A DNA stretch of 64,000 nucleotides from Fimbriimonadaceae bacterium (GTDB lineage: Bacteria; Armatimonadota; Fimbriimonadia; Fimbriimonadales; Fimbriimonadaceae): the NCBI GenBank assembly GCA_019454125.1, contig CP075365.1:1234218-1298217 (forward strand), written 5' to 3'. Each line of letters begins with the position of its first letter. Position 1 is the first letter of the stretch. Shown piece after piece: positions 37,617 through 45,378 of this stretch. A program made the translations under genes and the position numbers. The notes under the pieces are model-generated. The model did no database searches, was not told the DNA's origin, and saw only the letters and a list, made by a program, of their open reading frames with translations.

Positions 37617-37674
37617 AAACCTCACCCCCAACCCCCTCTCCTTCGCAGGAGGAGAGGGGGCTCCGGACTGCGTC
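37617..37674. repeat. dispersed palindromic repeat, copy 1
   Basis: 58 bp identical, in inverted orientation, to 44051-44108. Its core is a hairpin with 11-bp arms CCCCCTCTCCT (37632-37642) and AGGAGAGGGGG (37650-37660). The flank AACCTCACCCCC recurs again at about 37878-37889. This is the REP-like intergenic repeat style seen in many GC-rich genomes. Confidence 0.8.
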
Positions 37675-38098
37675 CCGCGCAAGACCGGGCCGATCTGGCC
37701 CCCCGGCTGATCCTATGGATCTGGGCCACGGGGCCAGCTGGTCATCCCCTCTTTAACTCCCTAGAAACTCCCCAGAAACTCCCCAGAAGCTCCCCAGAAA
37801 CCGGGTTTCTGGGGAGTTTCTGGGGAGTTGGAGGCCGCTTTCTGGAGGGGTCACGCCCACCCCCCACCGCCGGGGAAACCTCACCCCCCAACCCGCTTGC
37901 CGAAGCTGGCCCCCGGCCAGAGCCGCGGCCATGCTTTGCGTTCGTCACGATTTGGGCCACCGGTTACGGGGTGTCCGATGCTCAGCAGTCCCGTGGGCCT
38001 TGCCTTGCTGACTTAGCTGCCCCACCAGACAACTGCGGTACGCGCGGATTTTGCCCGGTTTTATTCGCTAATGCTTGCGCAACGAGGGGCTGGGGGGC
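37675..38098. other. non-coding repeat-rich intergenic DNA
   Basis: The open frame crossing this stretch is Pro/Arg-rich without protein-like character. It contains four tandem 11-nt units of AAACTCCCCAG type from 37755, a long hairpin (37777-37829), and a second partial copy of the GGGGAAACCTCACCCCC flank (about 37872). Nothing gene-like is seen until the GTG at 38112. Confidence 0.6.
37777..37829. repeat. 26-bp hairpin built from 11-nt repeats
   Basis: Left arm 37777-37802 and right arm 37804-37829 are complementary over 26 nt with one G.U pair and a one-base centre, each arm holding two AACTCCCCAGA-type 11-mers. An almost perfect foldback of this length is rare outside mobile or regulatory elements. 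Confidence 0.75.
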
Positions 38099-38111
38099 TA
38101 AAGTCTAACTT

Positions 38112-38833
38112 GTGAGGGCAGTAAGAACTCTTAGTAGACACACCTTGGCGAGGTGCGTTGCGGCATTATTCCTTTTTGCCCTCGGCGTTCCAGCTCGTGC
38201 TGACTTCCTTTACGGACTTTCTACAAGCCGTGAACTGGTCAAGATCGATCTGGACACCTATTCAGTCGAGGTTGTTGGAAACCTGGGCAAAGGGGCTGCG
38301 GTGCAAGGCTTGTTTTAGGGCCCCGCCAACGGCCTGTACGCGGTTGGCAACAAGTCCGCCTTCTATTTACTTGACCAAAGGACTGGTCGGGCCAAGGAGA
38401 TAGGGATCGCATGGGATCCGGAAGTAGCACAGTGGCCTACGATCTAACCAAGAACCAGTACATGGGGATCGCGTCCCCCAGCTTCTGTGAAGTTGACCCT
38501 GCCGATGGCTCGGTAGTGCGGATGTTTACCGGTCAGTCTATCTACCGCCATCTTCTTTTCGTCCCTGAGATTGGATTGGTGACATCCTCACAATTCGGTG
38601 ACCTTTACCGAGTCGATTGGGACGCAACGTTTACCTTCTTGGTAAGTCCTGGGGTCATTTATGATTCATTGGCCTTTGACCCGGTTCGAAGAGTCGTCTG
38701 GGGCGAAAGGAACAATCGCCTTGTTAAACTCGAACCTTATAACGGATGGAGAGAGACCGAGGTCAAGCGACCATTCCCGACAATGTGGGCCCTTGCCTAT
38801 TCGTCGCCCCTTCCCTCAAGAGCTAGGAAGTAG
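38112..38833 (+). pseudogene. secreted beta-propeller-like protein, nonsense and frameshift mutations
   Basis: GTG 38112 opens a signal peptide (CVAALFLFALGVPARAD) and a propeller-like start (LYGLSTSRELVKIDLDTYSV). A TAG at 38316-38318 stops it; the same frame then continues sensibly (GPANGLYAVGNKSAFYLLDQ) to about 38400. From about 38411 another frame takes over (STVAYDLTKNQYMGIASPSF ... VRRVVWGERNNRLVKLEP) to the stop at 38833. One nonsense codon plus one frameshift indicate a decayed gene. TAAAGT (38099-38104), 7 nt before GTG, suggests the promoter is still intact. Confidence 0.75.
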
Positions 38834-38866
38834 AACACGACCGGGCTACTCGCCAAACTGATCCAT

Positions 38867-39985
38867 TTAGCGCGGCAAACGAGTCGGAGCGGTAGAACGG
38901 CTGACGGAGACGACCGCGTCGAAGCGGTCGGCGGGCACGAACGTGAGCACGCCACCGTTCTCTGGCTCGGCCGCGGCTAGCGGCTCGCGGAAGGCACTGG
39001 TCGTCGCGAACCAGGCCTCGCCTTCGGCGGGGAACTTAGAGGGGAGCCCGTCGGGTGCTGCGGGGAGAGGGCGAACCGCGCGCTCCCAGTGAGCGTAGAA
39101 CTCGCCCTCCCGCGCGAACAGACCAATGGCGTAAGTCTTCGCCCCGAGTTTATCGCGTAAAGTATCGCCCAAGATTCGATACCCCAGGCCACGGCCAATA
39201 TGGCCATTGTGCGCCCAGACAACCGCACGCCCCTTGCCCAAACCAGCAAGGGTTCGCTCGGCCATAATCTGGTCGCGAAGCGCCATCCTCTCTACGAGCG
39301 GAGTGTCGGGTCTGTAATTCCAATAACGTCGGAGATCCTTCACGGCCTGACGAAGAGTGGAAGACGCGACTCTCTCGGCAGTCTTGAAGCGGATCGAGCC
39401 CAACTTTTTGTCAAAGTCCTTGAGCCATTCGAGATAAGAATCGCGCGCTTTGTTGAATTCTTCTGGCTGGTCGGTCTTGCCAAGGAACTGGTACCCTTCG
39501 CCTAGCCGTTTTGCTGCCTCTTCGGCAAGGCTGGGCTCGTACGGCTTGATGAGGTCTGAGACTAGCGTGAGCACCGCGTCGGAAGAGAATTGCGGATCCA
39601 TCCCCAGGACCCGTAGTTTGGGTCGCGACTTGATATAGGTGAAGAGGGGCAGCGCTTCCTTCCAACAGAAATTGTCGAACACCGTGCTCTCCATAAGTTC
39701 ACGGTCGCTTAACCCATTCCGCTGCGCCATGGCAAGGTTCGTCTCCAACGCCCCGCTCTCTAAAATGAGGGTGTCGTAACCCAACTCATCGTGAAGAAAC
39801 TTCACGAGACGGGTCTTCAATAAGTAGAACTCAGCCGTGCCATGGGTCGCTTCGCCCAACTGCACGAGAGACTTGCCTCGCAATTCTTGCCTTAAGAAGC
39901 CAAGGTCGGCGTAGTCGTCGCCTTCCAGCGCCACATGTTGGGCGACCAAGGTTTGCCCTATGGCGATCGCGGCGAGCCACGTCAT
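38867..39985 (-). CDS. erythromycin esterase family protein
   Basis: 372 aa. The EreA/EreB-like superfamily motif is LVQLGEATHGTAEFYLLKTR, with the catalytic His in GEATHG; VVWAHNGHIGRG is the second conserved block. Chromosomal members often act on unknown esters rather than macrolides. The N-terminal LAAIAIGQTLVAQ may be a signal peptide, making it exported. TAGGAT (complement of 39994-39999) lies 8 nt before ATG 39985. Confidence 0.88.
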   Translation of the reverse strand: MTWLAAIAIGQTLVAQHVALEGDDYADLGFLRQELRGKSLVQLGEATHGTAEFYLLKTRLVKFLHDELGYDTLILESGALETNLAMAQRNGLSDRELMESTVFDNFCWKEALPLFTYIKSRPKLRVLGMDPQFSSDAVLTLVSDLIKPYEPSLAEEAAKRLGEGYQFLGKTDQPEEFNKARDSYLEWLKDFDKKLGSIRFKTAERVASSTLRQAVKDLRRYWNYRPDTPLVERMALRDQIMAERTLAGLGKGRAVVWAHNGHIGRGLGYRILGDTLRDKLGAKTYAIGLFAREGEFYAHWERAVRPLPAAPDGLPSKFPAEGEAWFATTSAFREPLAAAEPENGGVLTFVPADRFDAVVSVSRSTAPTRLPR

Positions 39986-40120
39986 TTAGCGGCATCCTAC
40001 CTGGCCGATAGCCTGATCCCCTGTGTCGGATTGCCTGGTCCGGCTGCTCCAGAGACGGGCCGGGGGAGATTGCCCCGTAAGACGGTTCTTGCCCGGATCC
40101 GACATGGCGGCTAAGGCCAA

Positions 40121-40126
40121 TATAAT
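40121..40126 (+). promoter_or_regulatory. consensus -10 of the flavodoxin gene, leaderless geometry
   Basis: Perfect TATAAT, 6 nt before ATG 40133. The clearest example of the short -10-to-start spacing in this window. Confidence 0.6.
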
Positions 40127-40132
40127 GAGGGC

Positions 40133-40711
40133 ATGGCCAAAATCCTGATCGCCTATGCCACCAGCTATGGCCAGACGGCAAAGATCGCGGCGAAGATCGC
40201 CGATTGGGCCAACGCGCGGGGCCATGAGGCGGTGCTCTTCGACACGGGCGCCCGCAATCCGGAACCGGATTTGACCGGTTTCGACGCCATCGTGCTGGCG
40301 GGATCGATCGTGCAGGCCCGGCACCAAACGTCCTTGGTGTCCTGGGCAAAGCGCAACGCCTCCGCCTCAAAGGAGCGGCCGTCGCTGTTCCTCTCCGTGA
40401 GCATGTCCGCCCACGGCACCGAGCCCCGCCACCGCCAAGACGTTGCGAAGTGCATACGCGGGTTCTTGGAGGAGACGGGTTGGTGCCCGACGCTCTCGCT
40501 GCCGGTCGCGGGGGCGCTCGCCTACCGCAAGTACGGCTGGCTGATCCGGCTCATGATGCGGAGGATCGTGGCGAAAGAGGGCGGCGACACCGACACCTCC
40601 CGCGACTACGAGTACACCGACTGGGCGAAGCTGGAAGGGGACTTCGACGCCTTCCTCCGCGCGCTCCCGGAGGGCGCCCCCAGCCTCGCAGAGCCGGCCG
40701 CGACCCAGTAG
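40133..40711 (+). CDS. HemG-like flavodoxin-domain protein (protoporphyrinogen IX dehydrogenase family)
   Basis: 192 aa. The flavodoxin FMN loop is ILIAYATSYGQTAKIA, followed by VLAGSIVQARHQ. The later block with AGALAYRKYGWLIRLMMRRI and YEYTDWAKLEGDF aligns with E. coli HemG, which oxidises protoporphyrinogen IX using menaquinone. No other heme genes are nearby, so the substrate is inferred. The segment coding FLEETGWCPTLSLPV (40461-40507) is the source of, or shares origin with, the units of the array directly downstream. Confidence 0.85.
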   Translation: MAKILIAYATSYGQTAKIAAKIADWANARGHEAVLFDTGARNPEPDLTGFDAIVLAGSIVQARHQTSLVSWAKRNASASKERPSLFLSVSMSAHGTEPRHRQDVAKCIRGFLEETGWCPTLSLPVAGALAYRKYGWLIRLMMRRIVAKEGGDTDTSRDYEYTDWAKLEGDFDAFLRALPEGAPSLAEPAATQ

Positions 40712-40736
40712 CGGGGGCTCGCGGGGCCGAAGCCGG

Positions 40737-41371
40737 TCCCCCCCCCCTTGCCCAAGCCTGGGGGGGGGGAGAGGCGTCAACGGGTTCTTGGCGGAGACGG
40801 GTAGGGGCCTGACGCTCTGCCTGCCGGCCTCCCCTCCCCCTTGCCCCCTCCCCAAGCCTGGGGAGGGGGAGAGGCGTCAACGGTTCTTGGCGGAGACGGG
40901 TAGGAGCCCGACGCTCTGCCTGCCGGCCTCCCCTCCCCCTTGCCCCCTCCCCAAGCCTGGGAAGGGGGGGGCGGGCGCTTGGAGGAGACGGGTAGGAGCC
41001 CGACGCTCTGCGTGCCGGCCTCCCCTCCCCCTTGCCCCCTCCCCAAGCCTGGCGAGGGGGGGGAGGCGTCAAGGGGTTCTTGGAGGAGACGGGTTGGAGC
41101 CCGACGCTCTGCCTGCCGGTCTCCCCTCCCCCCTGCCCCCTCCCCAAGACTGGGGAGGGGGAGGGGCGTCAAAGGGTTCTTGGAGGAGACGGGTTTGGGC
41201 CTGACGCTCTCCCTGCCGGGCTCCCCTCCCCCTTGCCCCCTCCCCAAGCCTGGGGAGGGGGGAGAGGCGTCACAGGGCTTGGAGGAGACGGGTAGGAGCC
41301 CGACGCTCTGCCTGCCGGCCTCCCCTCCCCCTTGCCCCCTCCCCAAGCCTGGGGAGGGGGGAGAGGCGTCA
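40737..41371. repeat. tandem array: six copies of a flavodoxin-gene fragment alternating with seven GC hairpins
   Basis: Six units of 92-101 bp (marker GAGACGGG ends at 40801, 40900, 40992, 41093, 41193, 41292). Each has about 47 bp matching 40461-40507 of the preceding gene, best in copy 4 (41075-41121, 44 of 47 identical). A C-rich run and a hairpin of CCCCCTCCCC and GGGGAGGGGG around AAGCCT follow. Each unit ends near GAGGCGTCA, the same bases that contain the corA stop at the right edge. Long open frames on both strands arise from the repeats and are not genes. Not a CRISPR: the units are long, imperfect and lack unique spacers. Confidence 0.85.
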
Positions 41372-42337
41372 CAGGTAGCCGCGGCGCTTGAAGACCGCGA
41401 TCACGACCAGGCTCGCGACCACCATGCTGACGAGCGCAAGGGGGTACCCGTAGCGGAGCTGCAGCTCCGGCATGTATTGAAAGTTCATGCCATAGATCCC
41501 GGCGATTAGGGAGCTGACCATGAGCAGGGTCGAGACCACGGTCAAAGTCCGCATCACCTCGTTCAGCCGGTTGCTCACGAGCCCGATCTGCGCGTCCATG
41601 ATAGACGTCAAGATGTCGCGCCCAAGGTCAATGTTCTCGCTTAAGCGCATGCAATGGTTGTAGACGTCGTTAAACGCTAAGATCTGGTCTTTCGGCACAA
41701 GCGGTTCGCCATAGCGGACTAACGCGTTGATATTATCGCGGACGGGGGCGATCTGCTTTCGCATGACGAGCAAGTCCCGTTTCAGCGCGAGCGCAGGGCC
41801 GGGTTGCACCCGCGCCTGCTCGAAGACGGTGTCCTCCAAGTCCTCGATCTTCTCGTGGAAGGTGTCCAGCACCGGGAAATAGCCGTCGACGAGGGCGTCC
41901 AACAGGCTGTGCAAGAGGGTGCCCTGGTCTGGGCCGACGTCGTCGGTGTCCTCGATCCAATCCTGGAAGACCTCGTCCACCACTGGCACCGGTTCCCGCG
42001 TGAGCGTCACGATCCGGCGAGCAGAGGCGAAGACGGCGACCGGCTGATAGACAGGCTCGGAGGCGTAAAAGTGGGTGGCCGTCAGCATGAACCCGAAGAC
42101 ACCGTTGCGGCGTTCAATCCCGGCGCGCATGTGGCCGCTGAGGGCGTCCTCGATCGTCAGTGGGCAGAGATCGACCAGGGTCCGCGCGACTTCGGGCAGG
42201 TGGTCGAGGTCGCTTGCGACCGCGTTCACCCAGAGCAGCGCGTCCGGATCGACCTGGTCGCCCGGCAGGGCCAGCGGTCTTGCCTCCAACCCCACGAGCT
42301 GCGCCGCGCGTACGGAGCCGACCAAAGCCTCTGCCAT
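41369..42337 (-). CDS. corA: CorA family magnesium/divalent cation channel
   Basis: 322 aa. N-terminal soluble funnel domain, long stalk helix (KIEDLEDTVFEQARVQPGPA) and two C-terminal helices with the selectivity motif IYGMNFQYMPEL between them. It ends FKRRGYL, the basic sphincter tail. ATG 42337 is preferred over the frame opening at 42826 because TAGAAG (complement of 42345-42350) lies 7 nt before it and homology starts here. Its stop codon lies inside the last unit of the repeat array. Confidence 0.94.
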   Translation of the reverse strand: MAEALVGSVRAAQLVGLEARPLALPGDQVDPDALLWVNAVASDLDHLPEVARTLVDLCPLTIEDALSGHMRAGIERRNGVFGFMLTATHFYASEPVYQPVAVFASARRIVTLTREPVPVVDEVFQDWIEDTDDVGPDQGTLLHSLLDALVDGYFPVLDTFHEKIEDLEDTVFEQARVQPGPALALKRDLLVMRKQIAPVRDNINALVRYGEPLVPKDQILAFNDVYNHCMRLSENIDLGRDILTSIMDAQIGLVSNRLNEVMRTLTVVSTLLMVSSLIAGIYGMNFQYMPELQLRYGYPLALVSMVVASLVVIAVFKRRGYL

Positions 42338-42476
42338 CCTCAAACTTCTAGACGAGCCGACCGGTCGAAACGAGCCGGGCGTCCACCGAGTGGCAAGCCC
42401 TGGGCCCCCGGGCTCGTCGGCCAAATCTGGTGGAACCAAGCTGAGAGGGCGGCGGTATTGCTGACAGGTTAGGACA

Positions 42477-43328
42477 ATGAACAAACCTCGTCGAACGATG
42501 ATTACTGCCCTTGGTGTAGTCGGCCTTGGGAGCGCCTTTGCGATCGCCTTTGCCCAGACCGCGCCTCCTGCACCCGCGCAAGACCCGGTGCCGCCGCTTG
42601 CGGCACTCTCGGTCGCCCCTAGCGCGCAACAGGAGAAGAAGGTTTCGGTCAGCAAGACCGACGTGAGCGGCAGCGAACTCATCAAATGGCTTAAGGACCA
42701 AGGTGTGTCCTTTGCCGCGGAGACCGGCGGTTTCGACAAGGGCAGATATTCGGTGAACATCGTGAACCGACCCTTGAGCGAAGCGGTCGAAGCCATCGCC
42801 GAAATCCTGGGGATGAGCGTCAACAAGCACGGAGGGGTTTACACGCTAAAGCCCGGGTTCGCGTTCGGGACGAAGTCCATCGCCCCCGACATGAAGAACT
42901 TCACCTTTGACACGAAGGAACTTCAGAAGTCCATGGAGAAGCTGCGGGCCATGCCCGAGCTCAAAGAGTTCAAGGGTCTAGAAAGGATGCCAGAACTTAA
43001 AGAACTGGAGAAGCTGCGGGCGATGCCGGAGCTGAAAGAGCTGGACCCTGAGGCCCGCAAGGCGTTGGAAGAGGCCCTGGGCTCGGTGCGAGGCCTTAAG
43101 TTGGAAGACCTGAAACCTGGCGTGACGCCGTTAAGGGTCAAGCTCGGACCCGAGAACATGTCGCGCCTCCTGGATAGCCTAACGCCAGAGCAGAAGAAGC
43201 TTAACGAAGAGCAAGGCTTCTTGAAGTACGACGACCTTACGCCGCAACAGCGCGAGTTGCTGGGCGGAAGCGACTTCAGTTCGATCACCTACGAATCGCC
43301 GAAAGGCAAAGTCACTATTAAGAAGTGA
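42477..43328 (+). CDS. secreted STN-domain-like protein with MPELKEL repeats
   Basis: 283 aa. Signal peptide MNKPRRTMITALGVVGLGSA. Residues about 55-125 (VSGSELIKWLKDQGVSF, YSVNIVNRPLSEAVEAIAEI) resemble the secretin/TonB short N-terminal domain. Next come near-repeats KLRAMPELKEF, ERMPELKELE, KLRAMPELKEL, a predicted helical stretch, and a C-terminal globular part. May be a stand-alone STN adaptor of a secretion or pilus system; inference only. Divergent from corA with 139 nt between. Confidence 0.65.
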   Translation: MNKPRRTMITALGVVGLGSAFAIAFAQTAPPAPAQDPVPPLAALSVAPSAQQEKKVSVSKTDVSGSELIKWLKDQGVSFAAETGGFDKGRYSVNIVNRPLSEAVEAIAEILGMSVNKHGGVYTLKPGFAFGTKSIAPDMKNFTFDTKELQKSMEKLRAMPELKEFKGLERMPELKELEKLRAMPELKELDPEARKALEEALGSVRGLKLEDLKPGVTPLRVKLGPENMSRLLDSLTPEQKKLNEEQGFLKYDDLTPQQRELLGGSDFSSITYESPKGKVTIKK

Positions 43329-43368
43329 CCATCGCCCGAACCCCCTCAACCGTGAAGGGGGAGGGGGA

Positions 43369-43848
43369 TTAAGCCGGCGGAGGAGAGTTTTGCTGCCTGA
43401 GCTCGGCGATTCGCTCCTCGACGTCCTTCTTTTTGAGTCCGAAGAAGCCCGCCTTAATACCATACTTCTTTATGCCGCCCAAAGCGAACTGTTGCATCAC
43501 AATATAGCCGATAAGACCGCAACAAAGCGCGGAATTGAGGCCCATGAGCAAACTTGCCAAAAGCGCACTATAGGAGGGCCAGCCAAGGCCATTCGCGATG
43601 CGAGCGTTGGGCTTGAAAGTGAGGAATGCGACGATGATCCCAACGGCCGCGCTCCCCGCGAGCTGGATCCCTAACTGGTCTTTCTCCTCGACGCTGCGAA
43701 CGGCAAGGTTCAATGCGACGACCATGACCACATTGACGATGAACACGGTGTTAAGCCCGAAGAAACCGTCTGCCAGCGACTTCAGCCTATCGGGGTCAAG
43801 GGTTTCGCGCGGGTAAGCGACGTAGCCAGGGGGCGGGGCGCCTGCCAT
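43369..43848 (-). CDS. integral membrane protein, unknown function (159 aa)
   Basis: Three or four helices (GLNTVFIVNVVMVVALNLAV, GSAAVGIIVAFLTF, YSALLASLLMGLNSALCCGL) and a C-terminal charged helix KKKDVEERIAELRQQ. No family recognised. ATG 43848 is chosen because TATAGT (complement of 43856-43861) ends 7 nt before it; the longer frame to 44025 runs through a dispersed repeat (11-nt units at 43924-43967). Confidence 0.65.
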   Translation of the reverse strand: MAGAPPPGYVAYPRETLDPDRLKSLADGFFGLNTVFIVNVVMVVALNLAVRSVEEKDQLGIQLAGSAAVGIIVAFLTFKPNARIANGLGWPSYSALLASLLMGLNSALCCGLIGYIVMQQFALGGIKKYGIKAGFFGLKKKDVEERIAELRQQNSPPPA

Positions 43849-43923
43849 AGGGCGGACTATAGTCCATCCCCGGCCCACGCTGCAACCTAGCGGCTTGGCC
43901 ATTCGCACGTCTTCTCCACGCTT

Positions 43924-43967
43924 TGTCGTCCGGTCGTCGTCCGATTGTCGTCCGATTGTCGTCCGAT
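43924..43967. repeat. four tandem 11-bp repeats (copy A of a dispersed element)
   Basis: Four units of consensus ATCGGACGACA read on the minus strand, one per helical turn, about 75 nt upstream of the 43848 gene. The same four units occur on plus at 48164-48207 upstream of the 48329 gene, with further similarity in the flanks (CCCTTCGT and TCGTCGCC). In both cases the repeat reads in the direction of the gene it precedes. Confidence 0.8.
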
Positions 43968-44050
43968 CGCGATGGGACGACGATGCGGCGACGAAGGGCC
44001 GACCAAGGGCTTCCAAAACGGGCACGCTAAATGGGACGGCCGCGACGTGC

Positions 44051-44108
44051 GACGCAGTCCGGAGCCCCCTCTCCTCCTGCGAAGGAGAGGGGGTTGGGGG
44101 TGAGGTTT
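44051..44108. repeat. dispersed palindromic repeat, copy 2 (inverted)
   Basis: Exact 58-bp inverted duplicate of 37617-37674, including the 11-bp-arm hairpin. Lies between the membrane protein gene and the 44190 lipoprotein gene. Confidence 0.8.
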
Positions 44109-44189
44109 GACCGGCCCTCGGACGCGAAAGCCCCGGGTGACAGAAGTCCGTGGAGAAAGCTATTGCGGGGCGTGTAAGATTTAGGCTCC

Positions 44190-44621
44190 ATGAAAGCTGC
44201 CCCTTGGGCGGTCGGGTTCGCGGTCCTCGCCGGGTGCCAGAACACCCAAATGGTGGTCGGCAAGTGGAAGGCGGAAGGCGGCAGCGACCTCCCAGACACC
44301 ACCCTCGCCATCGAGTTTAAGCCGGACGGCACCTTCCGATCGGACTCAGAATCTTGGTCGGGCAGCGGCCAGACCGTCCAAACCTTGTGGGGCACGTGGA
44401 CTCTTGAAGGCGACACGCTTGTGCTGGAGCATAAGAAGGTGGGGTGGGCTTTCCCTGGAGACAAGCGCCGAGAGGAGAGGTTGCGCAGGGAGCGAAGCGA
44501 GGCCGACCGCCAAGTCCTGGAAATGGCGGATTTGAACGGCCGTTGGAAGCTGGAATGGCACAACGAGAGCCAGTTCGCGGTCTCCCTTCCCATGGGCCGC
44601 TTTCTTTGGAAACGGCAGTGA
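44190..44621 (+). CDS. lipoprotein, lipocalin-like/META-like beta domain
   Basis: 143 aa. MKAAPWAVGFAVLAGCQ has lipobox VLAGC (Cys16). VVGKWKAEGG, IEFKPDGTFRSDSES, TLWGTWTLEGDTLVLEHK is the repeating beta pattern of small stress-related lipocalin-like domains. Ends in a basic helix and WKLEWHNESQFAVSLPMGRF. TAAGAT (44175-44180) lies 9 nt before ATG. Function unknown. Confidence 0.75.
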   Translation: MKAAPWAVGFAVLAGCQNTQMVVGKWKAEGGSDLPDTTLAIEFKPDGTFRSDSESWSGSGQTVQTLWGTWTLEGDTLVLEHKKVGWAFPGDKRREERLRRERSEADRQVLEMADLNGRWKLEWHNESQFAVSLPMGRFLWKRQ

Positions 44622-44691
44622 GCCAAAGGATTGCTTGACTATTGGCTCAACCTTGCCTAGGGCCGAGGGACGCAGGCAACCATGATACGGC

Positions 44692-45198
44692 ATGTCCGAA
44701 ACGACAGGAAAAGAAGAATTCATGCCGGCGAAGCCGGGCGCGGAGCACGAGTGGCTCGGACGAATGGTGGGCGACTGGACCTTCACCAGCGAGTCCCAGA
44801 TGCCCGACGGCTCCACGGTCATCGGCAAGGGCACCGAAACGGTGCGCTCCCTGCACGGGATGTGGTTCATCACGGAAGGGAAGGGCGGCATGGCGGAGGG
44901 CGACGATATGGCTTACATTTCCGTACTTGGCTACGACCAGAACAAGGGGGCGTACGTGGGCTCCTGGAGCGGCTCGCCCACTTCCCACATGTTCATCTAT
45001 GAGGGCCAGCGCTGCCAGGAAGGCGACTGCCTGCCCCTGAAGAGCACCGGCCCGGACTTTAGCGACCCGTCCAAGACGGTGGAATACATCGACCGTATCG
45101 ATTGGATCGACGAAGACACGCGGACGCTCACTTCGCTGCTGCCGGGCCCGGACGGCGCGCTCATCGAGTTCATGAAGGCGACCTATAAGAGGAGTTGA
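44692..45198 (+). CDS. DUF1579 family protein
   Basis: 168 aa cytoplasmic protein. Family blocks: HEWLGRMVGDWTFTSESQMP, SLHGMWFITEGKGGM, ISVLGYDQNKGAYVGSWSGS, and late FMKATYKRS. DUF1579 proteins have a lipocalin-like beta barrel of unknown ligand. Start 44692 is uncertain; an internal ATG at 44722 (MPAKPGAEH) fits homologues equally well. Confidence 0.85.
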   Translation: MSETTGKEEFMPAKPGAEHEWLGRMVGDWTFTSESQMPDGSTVIGKGTETVRSLHGMWFITEGKGGMAEGDDMAYISVLGYDQNKGAYVGSWSGSPTSHMFIYEGQRCQEGDCLPLKSTGPDFSDPSKTVEYIDRIDWIDEDTRTLTSLLPGPDGALIEFMKATYKRS

Positions 45199-45378
45199 CC
45201 TGCGGCGAAGGGGGACTGGAGCTCGCCGAGAGCAGCCGGCCCCCCTTTTAGCCCTGGTGAAAACACGAGAAACAATCGGCTTTTGCAGGTTTAACACTCC
45301 CTTAATCTCAAATCGACCTGCTCGCGACAATGGGATCGTACGCCGCTCCTGATGATGGGCCGGCCGACGAAGTCAGCT

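Noticed and set aside
37533-38108. 191-codon open frame after miaB
   Set aside because: Crosses several palindromes, Pro/Arg-rich, no recognisable start or domain.
38316-38318. Pyrrolysine or read-through at TAG in the 38112 gene
   Set aside because: A frameshift further on in the same gene shows general decay.
40737-41371. CRISPR array
   Set aside because: Units of about 100 bp are imperfect, the 'spacers' are copies of the neighbouring gene rather than unique sequences, and no cas genes are present.
40461-41371. Diversity-generating retroelement template/variable repeats
   Set aside because: Differences between copies are not adenine-specific and no reverse transcriptase gene is in the window.
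40551-41509. Long Pro/Gly/Arg-rich open frames on both strands of the repeat array
   Set aside because: They exist in several frames at once, repeat with the DNA unit and lack starts or protein-like composition; they are by-products of the GC-rich array.
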